DNA of 64,000 nt from Sporosarcina globispora (GCF_001274725.1 NZ_LGUF01000007.1:4326916-4390915); one strand, 5' to 3'; shown: positions 29,373 through 40,947, counted from the stretch's first letter. Notes: a model not told the origin generated them from the sequence alone. Program-made: numbers and translations.

Positions 29373-31787
29373 CTACATTAAAATATATGGATTCAGGTCG
29401 ATTGAGACGGAAAGGCCTCCAGTGGCGATATCCTGCTGATAATTATCCAGGATTTTCTTCAGCGAAGGACCAAGCTCCGGTTCCCGCTTGTATTTTATCA
29501 GACATTGATAGCGATATCTATTATTGATCCGAGGTATCGGCGAAGCAACAGGGCCAAGCACAATGCTCTCTGCAGATAATTTTGACTGAATGTACTGAGT
29601 AATCTTCTCTGTTACGGAAACAGCCTTCATTAATTCCTCGTGGCTGACGGTGACAAGGGAGATGTAGTAGAAAGGAGGGTATCTATGGATTTTTCGGACC
29701 ATCATTTCTCTTTCATAAAACTTGTCGTAATCCTGATCCCCTGCAAGCTCAATACTATAATGTTCAGGGGTGTATGTCTGAATAATTACCTCACCCTCCA
29801 GTTCATGCCTCCCTGCACGTCCGCTTACCTGAGTCAGCAGCTGAAAGGTTTTTTCTGAAGAGCGGAAATCAGGAAGATGCAGCATCGTGTCTGCAGAGAG
29901 TACGCCTACTAAGGTAATATTGGGAAAATCAAGTCCTTTAGCAATCATCTGTGTCCCTAGAAGAATACTTGCGTGCCCTTCCTGGAATTGATCAAGAAGC
30001 TTTTCATGCGCACCCTTCCTGCTTGTTGTATCGACATCCATCCGGATTACCTTCGCTTCCGGCAGAATTTTTGCCAGCTCCTCTTCCACTTTCTGTGTAC
30101 CTGTTCCGAAATAGCGGATATGCTCACTTTGACATTCCGGGCATGCATTCGGAACATGGGCTTCATAGCCGCAATAATGGCATTTCATCTGCTGGTTATA
30201 TCGATGATAAGTTAAAGATATATCACAATGCGGACAATTAATAACATAACCGCAGTCTCGGCACATAACAAATGAGGAATGCCCTCTTTTATTTAAAAAT
30301 AACACAATCTGCTCTTTTTTCTCGAGACGATCTTTAATTTTATCAAGAAGCGCCCTTGAGAACATTGAACGGTTTCCTTCACGCAGCTCTTCCCGCATAT
30401 CAATGATATCAACGGCTGGGAGAGCCTGGTTGTTCATTCTTTTTGCTAGAGTAAGAAGATGGTAAACTCCTTTTTGTGCTCTCGCAAAAGATTCCAGTGA
30501 GGGAGTGGCGCTCCCAAGCACCACAGGACATCTATGATTTACCGCTCTTTCGATCGCAACATCTCTCGCATGGTATCTTGGGTTTTCTTCCTGCTTATAG
30601 CTCGTTTCATGCTCTTCATCTATGATAATGATTCCGAGGTTTTCAAAAGGGGCAAAGACAGCCGATCTCGCACCGACTACAACCTTGACTTCCTTCCGCT
30701 GAATCTTTCTCCATTCATCATATTTTTCTCCTGCAGAAAGGCCGCTGTGCATTACTGCAACCTGATCGCCAAATCTTCCTTTAAATCGTTTGACCATCTG
30801 CGGAGTTAAGGAAATCTCAGGGACAAGGACAATGGCTTCTTTCCCATCCTGCAGCACTCGTTGAATGGATTGCAGATAAACTTCAGTTTTTCCGCTCCCT
30901 GTTACCCCATAAAGCAAAAAAGTTTCATGCATGTTATCTTCAATGGAATTAAGGATTGGGATTATAACTGCTCTTTGTGCATCGGTCAAAGAGAGCGGTT
31001 CAGTTTTTTCAAATTCACGGTCTCCAAAGGGGTTTCTATAAATCTCCACTTCCCTCTGGCCAAGCAGCCCTTTTTGCATCAGCCCTTTTATCGTGGATGT
31101 GGTAATCCCAAGCATGGAAAATAACTCTTTCTGATCGGCCGGTCCTTCCTCATGAAGAAAATACTCCAGCACATCTTTTTGCTTAGTTGCATTACCTGGA
31201 AGCTTTTGAATATAATCAGCAAGTTTATTAGGGGCAGCCGCAGCAAACAGCTGCTTCACTTTTTTCTTTTTCACTCGTTCTTTTACTTGGTAAATAATTT
31301 CGATATTTCCATTAGATGCTTCCTTTTGCAAAAGAGGCAAAGACCCGCCCTTTACTGCATCCTCCCATGTAATTTCTTCAGTATTCTGAAAGAGACTGCG
31401 TACTTTTTCTGGCAGCAGTTTACGTTCTGCATTTTCCGCCAATACAAGCTTCTTTTCGTATTTTGCCTTCAATGCTGCAGGCAGCATTGCCTGAAAGGCC
31501 GATATTTTGTAGCATAATGTCTTTTCTGTCAGCCAGTCACCAAGAGTCAATAGCTCTCTATTAAGGACTGGATTTAAGTCTATTGGCTCTGAAATGGATT
31601 TTAACTGCTGAAAATCCGACTCTTCTTTTAATCCCGTTACAAACCCCTGGATTTTTCTTGGACCAAATGGAACAACAACCCTCATTCCGGGCAGAATGAC
31701 ACCTCTCAGCTGAGCGGGTATTTTATAGTCAAATGCCCGGTCTGTCTGTTTGGCAGGAACATCGACAATTACACTTGCAATATTCAT
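29373..31787 (-). CDS. priA: Primosomal replication restart helicase PriA
   Basis: PriA reloads the replisome at collapsed forks. The 804-residue protein has an N-terminal 3'-DNA-binding domain, Walker A GVTGSGKTEVYLQ, DEEH box, SATPSLES, zinc ligands in CRDCG..NCPHC...CHYCG...CPEC, and RAGRHELEG. The C-terminal domain is complete. It overlaps coaBC by four bases. The 135-base spacer to def includes repeat A. Confidence 0.97.
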   Translation of the reverse strand: MNIASVIVDVPAKQTDRAFDYKIPAQLRGVILPGMRVVVPFGPRKIQGFVTGLKEESDFQQLKSISEPIDLNPVLNRELLTLGDWLTEKTLCYKISAFQAMLPAALKAKYEKKLVLAENAERKLLPEKVRSLFQNTEEITWEDAVKGGSLPLLQKEASNGNIEIIYQVKERVKKKKVKQLFAAAAPNKLADYIQKLPGNATKQKDVLEYFLHEEGPADQKELFSMLGITTSTIKGLMQKGLLGQREVEIYRNPFGDREFEKTEPLSLTDAQRAVIIPILNSIEDNMHETFLLYGVTGSGKTEVYLQSIQRVLQDGKEAIVLVPEISLTPQMVKRFKGRFGDQVAVMHSGLSAGEKYDEWRKIQRKEVKVVVGARSAVFAPFENLGIIIIDEEHETSYKQEENPRYHARDVAIERAVNHRCPVVLGSATPSLESFARAQKGVYHLLTLAKRMNNQALPAVDIIDMREELREGNRSMFSRALLDKIKDRLEKKEQIVLFLNKRGHSSFVMCRDCGYVINCPHCDISLTYHRYNQQMKCHYCGYEAHVPNACPECQSEHIRYFGTGTQKVEEELAKILPEAKVIRMDVDTTSRKGAHEKLLDQFQEGHASILLGTQMIAKGLDFPNITLVGVLSADTMLHLPDFRSSEKTFQLLTQVSGRAGRHELEGEVIIQTYTPEHYSIELAGDQDYDKFYEREMMVRKIHRYPPFYYISLVTVSHEELMKAVSVTEKITQYIQSKLSAESIVLGPVASPIPRINNRYRYQCLIKYKREPELGPSLKKILDNYQQDIATGGLSVSIDLNPYILM

Positions 31788-32992
31788 TCATGCTCATCCT
31801 TTAGCAAAATCGCAGCTTCTTCAAGAACCTTTACGGCAACTTCCTTTTTTGACATAAGGGGGAGTTTTTCAAAAGTCCCATCCTTTCTAAATAATGTAAC
31901 AATATTAGTGTCTGTTCCAAAGCCCGCACCTTCAGCAGTTACATTATTGGCGACGATCATATCGGCATTTTTCTTCTTTAGCTTTCCCTGTGCATACTCT
32001 TCAACCTGTTCAGTTTCAGCCGCAAATCCTATCAGGATTTGCTTCTTCTTTCTTTGTCCCAATTCGAACAATATATCTTTTGTTCTTTCAAGCTCCAGAA
32101 CTTCATCCCCAGGCTGTTTTTTCATTTTTTGTGAAGATGTCACCTTTGGACGATAATCGGAAACTGCTGCGGTCTTAATGACAACATCCGCATGATCAAA
32201 TTCGCTTATTGCCGCTTGATACATTTCCTTAGCTGATTCTACTTTTATCAGTTTTAAGCCGGCAGGAGCCTTAATCGAGACAGGACCGGATATCAATATA
32301 ACTTCAGCACCTGAGGATACAGCTGCTTCCGCAATTGCATAGCCCATTTTGCCCGTAGAATGGTTGGTAATAAAACGGACAGGGTCAATTTTTTCCCTTG
32401 TTGGACCGGCAGTTATGACCACTTTTCGGCCAGTAAGTTCCAGACTTGCAGGTTTGAAAAATTCACCGATTGTTTCTGTAATTTTCTCTGGTTCTTCCAG
32501 CCTGCCTTTTCCAACATAACCGCAGGCAAGATACCCTTCTAAAGGCTCTATGAATCTGCAGCCAAAACGATATAATGTATCAATATTTTTCTGGACAGCA
32601 GGATGGCTGTACATATGTACATTCATTGCGGGAGCAATCCAAATCGGTGATGTTGCAGCCAAAAGAGTTGTTGTGATCATATTGTCTGCAATTCCATTGG
32701 CCAGCTTTCCGATTACATTTGCTGTAGCCGGAGCCACCAGAATTAAATCGGCCCAATCAGCCAGGTCGATATGTGCAATAACCTTCGAGTCTTTTTCATC
32801 GAAAGTGTCGGTGTAAACATCATGTCTTGAAAGCGCCTGAAAAGTTAATGGTGCAACAAATTTAGCAGCCGATTCACTTAGGATCACTTTTACCTGTGCT
32901 CCGGCCTGAGTAAGCTTGCTCGTTAAGGCTGCAGCTTTATAAACAGCAATTCCTCCGGTTACACATAATAATATCTTCTTTCCAGTCAGCAT
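31784..32992 (-). CDS. coaBC: Bifunctional phosphopantothenoylcysteine decarboxylase/synthetase
   Basis: CoaBC makes 4'-phosphopantetheine from phosphopantothenate and cysteine. The N-terminal CoaC flavoprotein (about 1-190) has GGIAVYKA, APAMNVHMY and the catalytic Cys in EGYLACGYVGKG. The C-terminal CoaB domain (about 190-402) has ITAGPTREKIDPVRFITN and a KKKNAD segment that binds CTP. 402 residues is normal. It is the first gene of the coaBC-priA-def-fmt-rsmB operon, 195 bases after rpoZ. Confidence 0.97.
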   Translation of the reverse strand: MLTGKKILLCVTGGIAVYKAAALTSKLTQAGAQVKVILSESAAKFVAPLTFQALSRHDVYTDTFDEKDSKVIAHIDLADWADLILVAPATANVIGKLANGIADNMITTTLLAATSPIWIAPAMNVHMYSHPAVQKNIDTLYRFGCRFIEPLEGYLACGYVGKGRLEEPEKITETIGEFFKPASLELTGRKVVITAGPTREKIDPVRFITNHSTGKMGYAIAEAAVSSGAEVILISGPVSIKAPAGLKLIKVESAKEMYQAAISEFDHADVVIKTAAVSDYRPKVTSSQKMKKQPGDEVLELERTKDILFELGQRKKKQILIGFAAETEQVEEYAQGKLKKKNADMIVANNVTAEGAGFGTDTNIVTLFRKDGTFEKLPLMSKKEVAVKVLEEAAILLKDEHE

Positions 32993-33146
32993 TATATGAC
33001 CCCACCAATCTCAAAAATAATTCATCTCTATGAAAAAACGGCCGGCTACATACTTCTATATGCCACTGGCCAATAATGGCAATAAGCTTTCACGATAGTT
33101 TTATTATGCAAGAAGAACAGTGAATTTTCATCTATTAAAACCTCAA

Positions 33147-33179
33147 ACAAAAATAACAACCTTTTAAAAGGTTGTTATT
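33147..33179 (-). terminator. rpoZ terminator
   Basis: Minus-strand AATAACAACCTTTT / AAAAGGTTGTTATT, a long, nearly self-complementary stem, followed by TTTTGTTT, right after the rpoZ stop. It separates the gmk-rpoZ unit from coaBC. Confidence 0.85.
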
Positions 33180-33187
33180 CAGCGATT

Positions 33188-33409
33188 TTACTCGTATGAT
33201 TCACTGGCCGTTTTTTCGCCCAGGCGGTAATGAAGCTGGTCTGCATGGATTTCCTCAAGTGCTTTGCCTACATTTTTATGTGATTTATAGCTCTCAAGCT
33301 GCGGTCTGGCATTAAGCTGAAGCTTGCGGGCACGCTTGGCAGCAACAGAAACAAGTGAATATTTTGAATCAATCTTTGTCATTAGAGAATCAATAGAAGG
33401 ATAAAGCAT
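33188..33409 (-). CDS. rpoZ: RNA polymerase omega subunit
   Basis: Omega (73 residues) stabilises beta-prime in RNA polymerase. It has the helical [13 protein letters not shown] and [10 protein letters not shown] segments of the family. The ATG at 33409 is two bases from the gmk stop, so it is translationally coupled. It is the usual partner of gmk in Firmicutes. Confidence 0.95.
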   Translation of the reverse strand: MLYPSIDSLMTKIDSKYSLVSVAAKRARKLQLNARPQLESYKSHKNVGKALEEIHADQLHYRLGEKTASESYE

Positions 33410-33411
33410 AG

Positions 33412-34026
<615 letters not shown>

Positions 34027-34036
34027 TTATTAAATC

Positions 34037-34300
34037 CTACCCTTCCTCAATAATTTCATCACGGTCATTCAAACGGTGCGCAACAGTTTCCGGCTGGACC
34101 GCAGACAAAATGACATGGTCACTGTCCATGACAATAACGGCCCGGGTGCGCCTGCCATATGTAGCATCTATTAAAGAGCCCCGGTCACGTGCGTCCTGAA
34201 TGATCCGTTTAATCGGGGCAGATTCTGGACTGACTATTGATATTATCCGGTTGGCAGATACTATATTGCCAAAACCGATATTGATCAGCTTTATTGACAT
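34037..34300 (-). CDS. remA: Matrix gene regulator RemA (DUF370)
   Basis: The 87-residue protein begins [20 protein letters not shown] and has the [34 protein letters not shown] core. It matches the B. subtilis DNA-binding protein RemA (YlzA), which activates biofilm matrix and osmoprotection genes. Its neighbours yicC-like, gmk and rpoZ are the same as in B. subtilis. Confidence 0.94.
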   Translation of the reverse strand: MSIKLINIGFGNIVSANRIISIVSPESAPIKRIIQDARDRGSLIDATYGRRTRAVIVMDSDHVILSAVQPETVAHRLNDRDEIIEEG

Positions 34301-34360
34301 TTGGGTCCTCCAATCATCAGTTATTTAGTTTGACCCTCAGAGCCGCAATCTAAACAACTG

Positions 34361-35233
34361 CTATTCAATATTTTGAACTTGTTCCTTCATTTTTTCCAAT
34401 AAGCTCTTTATTTCAACCACTTCGGCTGCTATCTCTGCACTGTTTGCCTTGGATCCGATTGTATTGGCCTCACGGTTCATTTCCTGCAAAATAAAGTCGA
34501 GCTTTCTGCCAGCAGGATCTCTAAGCTGAAATGTTTTCTCAAATTGGATTATATGACTTTGCAGCCTTGTCAGCTCCTCATTGATATCCGCTTTATCAGC
34601 GAACACCGCCACTTCTGTTAAGATTCTCGATTCATCCACATGGCAATCAAGAAATTCTCTCATACGTTTTTCCAATCTCTCCCGGTAAAGCTTCACGACC
34701 TTTGGGGCATACTCTCTCAGTTTGAGGAGCCTCTTGCTTAAAAGACTAAGATGGCTTCGGAGATCTTTTTCCAGTTCATCCCCCTCAAGCCTCCTCATCT
34801 CCGTTAACTGCAGGCATGCCTCTTCAGCAGCAGATAGGACCAGCTGGCTCAATTCCTCATTGCCGGACTCCTTTTCTTCTATGCCAATCAACTCTTCGCG
34901 TATGATATCCTGGATGGATAGATCCGTTTGGATTTGATACTTTGTTTGAATTGCAGTTATGTATTGATAATATTCATCCAATAGATCCCAGTCAACATTA
35001 ACTTTCCTGCTGGCCAGGCCATCACCGTCAATGATGATATAAACCTCTATTCTGCCTCTTTTGATATGCCCGCTAAGCTTTTTCTTAATTTTGTCTTCAA
35101 TATGCATCAGCTGTCTGGGCATTCTCATCTGAAACTCGGAAAAACGATGATTTACAGTCTTTATTTCAACCGTAATGGAAACTTGCCCGAAATCTTTCTT
35201 GCTTCTGCCATAACCAGTCATGCTTACTGCCAT
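34361..35233 (-). CDS. YicC/YloC family endoribonuclease
   Basis: A 290-residue protein starting MAVSMTGYGRSK, the YicC-family motif, with NHRF and a C-terminal DUF1732 block (DFILQEMNREANTIGSKA...IKSLLEKMKEQVQNIE). E. coli YicC and B. subtilis YloC cleave RNA in vitro. It lies 60 bases upstream of remA and may share its transcript. Confidence 0.9.
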   Translation of the reverse strand: MAVSMTGYGRSKKDFGQVSITVEIKTVNHRFSEFQMRMPRQLMHIEDKIKKKLSGHIKRGRIEVYIIIDGDGLASRKVNVDWDLLDEYYQYITAIQTKYQIQTDLSIQDIIREELIGIEEKESGNEELSQLVLSAAEEACLQLTEMRRLEGDELEKDLRSHLSLLSKRLLKLREYAPKVVKLYRERLEKRMREFLDCHVDESRILTEVAVFADKADINEELTRLQSHIIQFEKTFQLRDPAGRKLDFILQEMNREANTIGSKANSAEIAAEVVEIKSLLEKMKEQVQNIE

Positions 35234-35359
35234 TTCTCACACTTCCTTTTGGGAAAAGCACAGCTTATAAAAAAGCACTATTACTTTCAGTTAGCGGCAT
35301 GATGCCTGTGCAGTCTATGTATAAAAATCAAGTAATGATGAAGATTTATATGTTTGCGC

Positions 35360-35394
35360 AAAAAAGAAAGGTAATAGAGTTCATCTCTACTACC
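35360..35394 (-). terminator. Terminator between the P-type ATPase and yicC gene
   Basis: Minus-strand GGTAGTAGAG, five-base loop, CTCTATTACC, then TTTCTTTTTT. One G-U pair. It stops the ATPase transcript. Confidence 0.85.
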
Positions 35395-35413
35395 TAAAGG
35401 ATTATAACATATT

Positions 35414-38092
35414 TTATTTTGTTTTTCTTGCCAAAAATGTGCCTGCCAGTAAAAATGTTGGAATGGCTGAGAGTCCGGTAATCATTAACCAGTCTTTCAA
35501 TTCGATAGGGACCGTGTGGAAAATTGGCTGCAGCGGCGGATAGTAAATAACAATCAGCACTAAAACAAGGGACGAGATTACTGCCCACACCAAATATTTA
35601 TTGCCAAAAGGATTCCTTGAGAACACGGACTTTTCACTGCGGCAATCAAATACATGAATCAGCTGCGCCATTACCAAAGTAGCAAATGCTACTGTCTGCG
35701 CATAAGCAAGATGGTCTGGATTTGCCCGATAGGCAAAAATAAATGCCAGCAATGTCACTAGTCCTATTAAAAACCCTCTTGATACTACTTTCCAGCCAAG
35801 CCCTCTTGAAAATACACCTTCTTTAGGGCTCCTTGGCTTCCGCTTCATTACATTTTCTTCAGGCTGGTCTAAGCCAAGTGCCATTGCCGGAAGTCCATCC
35901 GTTACAAGGTTCACCCAGAGAATCTGGATCGGCACTAACGGCAGCGGCAGGGCAAGCAGCATGGCAAACAGCATAACCAGAATCTCACCAACATTTGATG
36001 CAAGCAGGTATCTGATAAACTTGCGAATATTCTCGTAAATATTTCTTCCTTCTTTTATCGCGGCTTTAATAGTAGCAAAATTATCATCCAGCAATACAAG
36101 TGCAGATGACTCTTTAGCAACATCTGTCCCTGTGATGCCCATTGATATTCCGATATCTGCCGCTTTAATGGCTGGAGCATCATTGACTCCATCACCTGTC
36201 ATGGCTACAATATGACCTCTATTTTGGAGAGCCTTTACAATTTTTAATTTATGCTCAGGCGATACTCTTGCAAATACTGCGACATTCTCAACCATATCTT
36301 CCAGTTCTTCTACAGACATCTCGGCAAGGTCTTTGCCCTGAAGGACTTTTGAGCCCTCTGTTAATATGCCTAACTGTTTGGCAATTGCCTGTGCTGTAAT
36401 CACATGATCTCCTGTGATCATGATTGTTTTAATGCCTGCTTCCTTGCATTCCTTTACTGCATCTCTTACTTCCGGTCTAGGCGGATCAATCATCCCCTGC
36501 AGCCCGATAAATGTTAGCCCCTGCTCCGCTTCTTTTTCATCGAGAATGACATTTTTTGAAGGGATTTCCTTATAGCCAATCGCTATCGTTCTCAATGCTT
36601 GTGAAGCTAAATCTTCAATAGCCCTCTGGATTTCTCCCGAAAGCTCTCTTGAAAGAATTTGGCGTCTTCCATCCCAAAGAACCGATTCACTTTTCCCGGC
36701 TAATACATCTGGAGCCCCTTTTGTTACAATAAATTGCCTGCCATTATGATCCTTTACCACTACACTCATCATTTTTCTTGCAGAATCAAACGGAAACTCA
36801 TTTATTATCTGAAATTGATTTAACAGACTGCTGCGGTTATATCCCGCCTTCATGGCCGCTACAAGCAGAGCACCTTCGGTTGGATCTCCATCAATCACAA
36901 ATTCATTATTTTTCTGCTGTATTTCTGCATGATTGCAAAGCATGCCAAACATTAGCATCTGCTGGAGCGCTTTATCACTGTTCGGTTCAATTTGGCTGTC
37001 ATTTCTATAAAATTGTCCTTGCGGCTCATACCCGACACCATCTACTCTCCATTCTTTCCCCCCGCTCCAGAGATGAGTGACGGTCATTTTGTTTTGGGTC
37101 ATGGTTCCGGTTTTATCTGAACAAATAACTGACGCACAGCCAAGTGTTTCCACAGCGGGAAGTTTCCGGACAATTGCCTTTTTCCTAATCATTCTTTGGA
37201 CACCAAGCGAAAGCGCAACCGTAACAATTGCCGGAAGCCCTTCAGGAATTGCCGCAACAGCCAATGAGACACCGGCAAGGAACATCGTATATAATTCCTG
37301 TCCCTGCATTATACCTGCCGCAACAACAAGAATTGTAAGAAAAATCGCCGCCGTAATAAGGATTTTGCCGAGCTGTTCCAATCTCCTCTGAAGCGGTGTT
37401 ATCATGGCTTCGGCATTCTGCAGCAGATCAGCAATTTGTCCCATTGCGGTATTCATCCCTGTTCCAACTACCACACCCAGTCCATTTCCACGGGTCACCA
37501 TCGTACCCATAAAAGCCATATTTTCCATGTCGCCAATAGCGAGATTAGGTGTTTTCAGAGAACCAGTCCTCTTCTGAACAGGCAGGGACTCTCCCGTTAA
37601 GGCAGATTCCTCGATCTCAAGGCTATTGGATTCTACTATTCTCACATCTGCTCCTACTCTGTCGCCTGTAGCAAATTTAAGCAAGTCCCCAACTGCCACT
37701 TCTTTGGAGTGGATTTTCTTCCATTGACCATCCCGAAGAGCAATCACCTGAGGAGCAGATAATTCCTTAAGTGCACTTAGCGACTTTTCCGCTTTCCTTT
37801 CCTGAAAAAAGCCTAGAAATCCATTTATGACTACAATCGCAATAATGGCTATCGCATCAATATATTCACCAAGCAGCCCTGAAATCAAGGTAGCAGCTAA
37901 TAAGACAAGAACCATGAAATCTTTAAATTGACTAAAAAATAAGAGTAAAGCAGACTGCTTTTCTCCCTCTTTCAATTCATTATAGCCATATTGTTTGTGG
38001 CGTTTTTTTACATCATCCTCTGTTAAGCCCGCCTTAATATCTGTATTTAAGGCTTGCTCAACCTCCCTTTCATTCATTTCATGGAACTTCAT
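35414..38092 (-). CDS. yloB: P-type Ca2+-transporting ATPase (YloB)
   Basis: A cation pump of 892 residues from the ATG at 38092 (MKFHEMNEREVEQ), matching B. subtilis YloB, which accumulates calcium in spores. It has the actuator TGES, the phosphorylation site CSDKTGTMT, the hinge TGDGVNDAPAIK, and PEGLPA in helix M4 with the acidic residues needed for Ca2+. Ten membrane helices are expected. The frame extends 59 codons further upstream without a better start. The ribosome binding site GGAGG lies somewhat far (about 15 bases). The gene faces rqcH divergently. Confidence 0.95.
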   Translation of the reverse strand: MKFHEMNEREVEQALNTDIKAGLTEDDVKKRHKQYGYNELKEGEKQSALLLFFSQFKDFMVLVLLAATLISGLLGEYIDAIAIIAIVVINGFLGFFQERKAEKSLSALKELSAPQVIALRDGQWKKIHSKEVAVGDLLKFATGDRVGADVRIVESNSLEIEESALTGESLPVQKRTGSLKTPNLAIGDMENMAFMGTMVTRGNGLGVVVGTGMNTAMGQIADLLQNAEAMITPLQRRLEQLGKILITAAIFLTILVVAAGIMQGQELYTMFLAGVSLAVAAIPEGLPAIVTVALSLGVQRMIRKKAIVRKLPAVETLGCASVICSDKTGTMTQNKMTVTHLWSGGKEWRVDGVGYEPQGQFYRNDSQIEPNSDKALQQMLMFGMLCNHAEIQQKNNEFVIDGDPTEGALLVAAMKAGYNRSSLLNQFQIINEFPFDSARKMMSVVVKDHNGRQFIVTKGAPDVLAGKSESVLWDGRRQILSRELSGEIQRAIEDLASQALRTIAIGYKEIPSKNVILDEKEAEQGLTFIGLQGMIDPPRPEVRDAVKECKEAGIKTIMITGDHVITAQAIAKQLGILTEGSKVLQGKDLAEMSVEELEDMVENVAVFARVSPEHKLKIVKALQNRGHIVAMTGDGVNDAPAIKAADIGISMGITGTDVAKESSALVLLDDNFATIKAAIKEGRNIYENIRKFIRYLLASNVGEILVMLFAMLLALPLPLVPIQILWVNLVTDGLPAMALGLDQPEENVMKRKPRSPKEGVFSRGLGWKVVSRGFLIGLVTLLAFIFAYRANPDHLAYAQTVAFATLVMAQLIHVFDCRSEKSVFSRNPFGNKYLVWAVISSLVLVLIVIYYPPLQPIFHTVPIELKDWLMITGLSAIPTFLLAGTFLARKTK

Positions 38093-38556
38093 CCGGACAT
38101 CACACTTCCTCCTTTGTGGTTTGAGAAAAGCCATGAGCGGTCTGGTGCAGGAAATATAATTAAAAGAATTCCAGCAGCACTCACAGCCAGACTTTAAGAG
38201 AATCCGCCAGATGGCAGACCGTCCTGCTTCTTCTGCTAAATCAAGTGAAGCAGAGTTGTCCAATCTCACTCTAAAGAAAGCTTATTCAGCCCTGTCCAAA
38301 AAAATGCTATTATTAATAAGAAAAGCGGAAGCGCCTTGCCCACCCCCGACAAGTACAAGTCGGGGGTAGGCGCTGGAGCTAGACAGTTATCAAAGTACGA
38401 AGATATAAATTCTGATAATATTAGAAAAGAGCAAGCGCCTTGCGAAGACAGAAAAACCTAGCCTTAAAACTTGATTTTTATTTTATAAATGAAAGAATAA
38501 TTTATAGCTGAAGCAAGAGAAAGGCTGTTAATTTTAATAGAAGAGGATGTTCCAAA
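38093..38556. other. 464-base divergent spacer yloB / rqcH
   Basis: No gene is supported. It holds repeat family A (38319-38406), a fragment of it at 38424-38446, and the two promoters, which I cannot place with confidence. TTGATT at about 38473 precedes an AT-rich region near the rqcH start. The rqcH ribosome binding site is AGAGGATG at about 38542-38549. Confidence 0.5.
38319..38406. repeat. Repeat family A, full copy
   Basis: It reads AGAAAAGCGGAAGCGCC, TTGCCCA, CCCCCGAC, loop, GTCGGGGG, TAGGCGC, then TGGAGCTAGACAGTTATCAA. The arms form a hairpin of about 8 GC pairs extended by GCGCC/GGCGC. A second partial copy (AAGAGCAAGCGCCTTGCG) follows at 38424-38446. Confidence 0.8.
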
Positions 38557-40272
38557 ATGTCATTTGATGGTTTGTTTACAAGAGCTATGACGAAAGAGCT
38601 TATAGATACTTTAAAGGGCGGCAGAATCAATAAGATTCAGCAGCCTTATAAAAATGAAATTATTGCAGTTGTGCGGGCAAACGGGAGGAATTACAGGCTT
38701 TTGCTGTCAGCCCATCCAAGCTATGCGAGAGTCCAGCTTACCAATGAAGCACATGAAAACCCTTCAGAGCCCCCGATGTTCTGCATGCTTTTAAGAAAAC
38801 ATCTGGAAGGCTACATACTTGAAGATATCCATCAAATCGGACTTGACCGAATTATCGTGTTTGAAGTTAAAGGCAGGAATGAGATTGGTGATACATCTTA
38901 TAAACAGCTGATTGTTGAGATTATGGGCAGGCACAGCAATATTACTCTCGTGGATAAATCCCGCAACATCATTCTCGACAGCATCAAACATGTTTCTTTT
39001 GCAGTTAATAGCCATCGTGTGATTTTGCCTGGACAGGAATACATTCTCCCACCGTCTCAGGATAAAATGAATCCTTTCGAGGCAGATGAAGAAGATTTAT
39101 TGCGTAAGATCGATTTTAACAGCGGGAAAGTTGATAAGCAGCTTGTAGCGAATTTCGCTGGAATTTCACCGCTTTTTGCAAAAGAGGTAATACACCATGC
39201 TGGTCTTGTCAACAGGACAACTGCTCCAAAGAGCTTCCACCATTTTATAGGCTTGCTGAAAGACCATTCCATAAGGCCGGCCATTACGGCAGGCGAACAA
39301 AAAGAAAGCTTTTATTTATTGCCTCTGCAGCATATAAAAGGGGAAAGCCGGGAATTCAATTCCATGAGCGAAATGCTGGATCGTTTTTATTTTGGAAAAG
39401 CGGAAAGAGACCGGGTCAAACAGCAATCCAATGATCTTGAACGTTTTATCGTAAATGAGAAAGAAAAAAATGAGAAAAAAATTGAGAAGCTGAAAAGAAC
39501 CTTGCATGAAGCAGAAAATGCCGCTATCCATCAATTGTACGGGGAATTGATCACGGCAAATATTTATGCGATTCAAAAGGGGATGAAGGAAGCTGAAGTC
39601 ATCAATTATTACGATGAAAATGGCAGTACAGTTATCATTCCATTGGATCCCCAGAAGACCCCATCGGAGAATGCACAAAAATATTTTACAAGATACCAAA
39701 AAGCGAAAAATGCCGTAATCGCAGTAAAAGAGCAAATTAAGAAAGCAGAAGAGGAAGCTGCATACTTCGATTCTCTTCTTCAGCAAGTAGAAACTGCTTC
39801 AACAAGAGACATTGCCGAAATAAGAGAAGAGCTTGTTGAAGGCGGTTATATTAGAGAAAGGCAAAAACGAGGAAACAAGAAACAGCAGAACCTTAAGCCT
39901 GTTCTTGACAGCTATACCGCCACAGATGGAACGGAAATTCTGGTTGGAAAAAACAATAAGCAAAATGATTATTTAACGAACAAATTGGCCGCAAGGGATG
40001 AGATCTGGCTGCATACAAAGGATATCCCCGGTTCACATGTAGTTATCCGAAGCAAGGAACCTGCAGAAAATACAATTCTTGAAGCAGCATCCCTGGCAGC
40101 TTATTTCAGTAAAGCCCGCAATTCCAGTTCTGTCCCCGTTGACTTCACCCAAGTGCGGCATGTGAAAAAACCAAGTGGCGCGAAACCGGGATTTGTCATT
40201 TATGACCACCAGCAGACAGTTTATGTTACACCAGATGAAGAAACTGTTCTGTTTTTAAAACAAAATAAATAA
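38557..40272 (+). CDS. rqcH: Ribosome quality control protein RqcH (NFACT family)
   Basis: RqcH binds stalled 50S-peptidyl-tRNA complexes and adds C-terminal Ala tails for degradation. The 571-residue protein has an NFACT-N domain, with Asp97 and Arg98 exactly where the Ala-tailing residues of B. subtilis RqcH lie, a central helix-rich region and coiled coil (about 290-420), and an NFACT-R domain ([19 protein letters not shown]). It can also act as a fibronectin-binding protein in other genera. It is one of the two plus-strand genes and is divergent from the ATPase. Confidence 0.95.
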   Translation: MSFDGLFTRAMTKELIDTLKGGRINKIQQPYKNEIIAVVRANGRNYRLLLSAHPSYARVQLTNEAHENPSEPPMFCMLLRKHLEGYILEDIHQIGLDRIIVFEVKGRNEIGDTSYKQLIVEIMGRHSNITLVDKSRNIILDSIKHVSFAVNSHRVILPGQEYILPPSQDKMNPFEADEEDLLRKIDFNSGKVDKQLVANFAGISPLFAKEVIHHAGLVNRTTAPKSFHHFIGLLKDHSIRPAITAGEQKESFYLLPLQHIKGESREFNSMSEMLDRFYFGKAERDRVKQQSNDLERFIVNEKEKNEKKIEKLKRTLHEAENAAIHQLYGELITANIYAIQKGMKEAEVINYYDENGSTVIIPLDPQKTPSENAQKYFTRYQKAKNAVIAVKEQIKKAEEEAAYFDSLLQQVETASTRDIAEIREELVEGGYIRERQKRGNKKQQNLKPVLDSYTATDGTEILVGKNNKQNDYLTNKLAARDEIWLHTKDIPGSHVVIRSKEPAENTILEAASLAAYFSKARNSSSVPVDFTQVRHVKKPSGAKPGFVIYDHQQTVYVTPDEETVLFLKQNK

Positions 40273-40273
40273 A

Positions 40274-40313
40274 CAAATGAAAAAGCAAGCTCGGATGCTT
40301 GCTTTTTCATTTG
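40274..40313. terminator. Bidirectional terminator between rqcH and pyrE
   Basis: Two perfect 17-base arms (CAAATGAAAAAGCAAGC and GCTTGCTTTTTCATTTG) surround a six-base loop, with A/T tracts on both sides. The convergent genes rqcH and pyrE end on its two sides, so it can end both transcripts. Confidence 0.9.
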
Positions 40314-40325
40314 TCTAAAACTGCT

Positions 40326-40947
40326 TTATTGTGAAACTTTTCCCCACTCAGCTGGATCTTTTCGCCATTCAACCAGCTTCTTCATGTCCTCTTCCTGGAT
40401 ATAGCCATTTTCAACGGCTACTTCTGTCAGAGCTTCAATATCTGTCAAAGTGTAAGCTTCGATATTCTCTTCAGCCAGCATTTCTTTTCCTTTTTCAAGC
40501 TGGTATGTAAAGATGGCCGCAACTCCCAGCACTTCACACCCTGCTTCTCTTAAAGCCTTGACAGCAGTAATGGCACTTCCACCAGTAGAAATCAGGTCTT
40601 CCACAACAACAACCTTCTGGCCTTTGTCAGCTTTTCCTTCGATTTGTTTGCCTTTCCCATGGCCCTTAGCTTTGGAGCGAACATAGCACATTGGCAGTTC
40701 CATTAATTCACTGACCCATGCAGCATGCGGAATGCCGGCTGTTGCTGTACCTGCAATTAGTTCTGCATCAGGAAATTTGTCCAGAATGATTGACTGAAGA
40801 CCCTCAGCAATCCCTCTTCTCACTTTAGGATAGGATAATGTCAGACGGTTATCGCAATATATTGGAGAACGCAGTCCTGAAGACCATGTAAATGGATCGT
40901 TTGGGTTTAATGCTACAGCTTTTATTTCTAATAATTTTTCTGCTATT

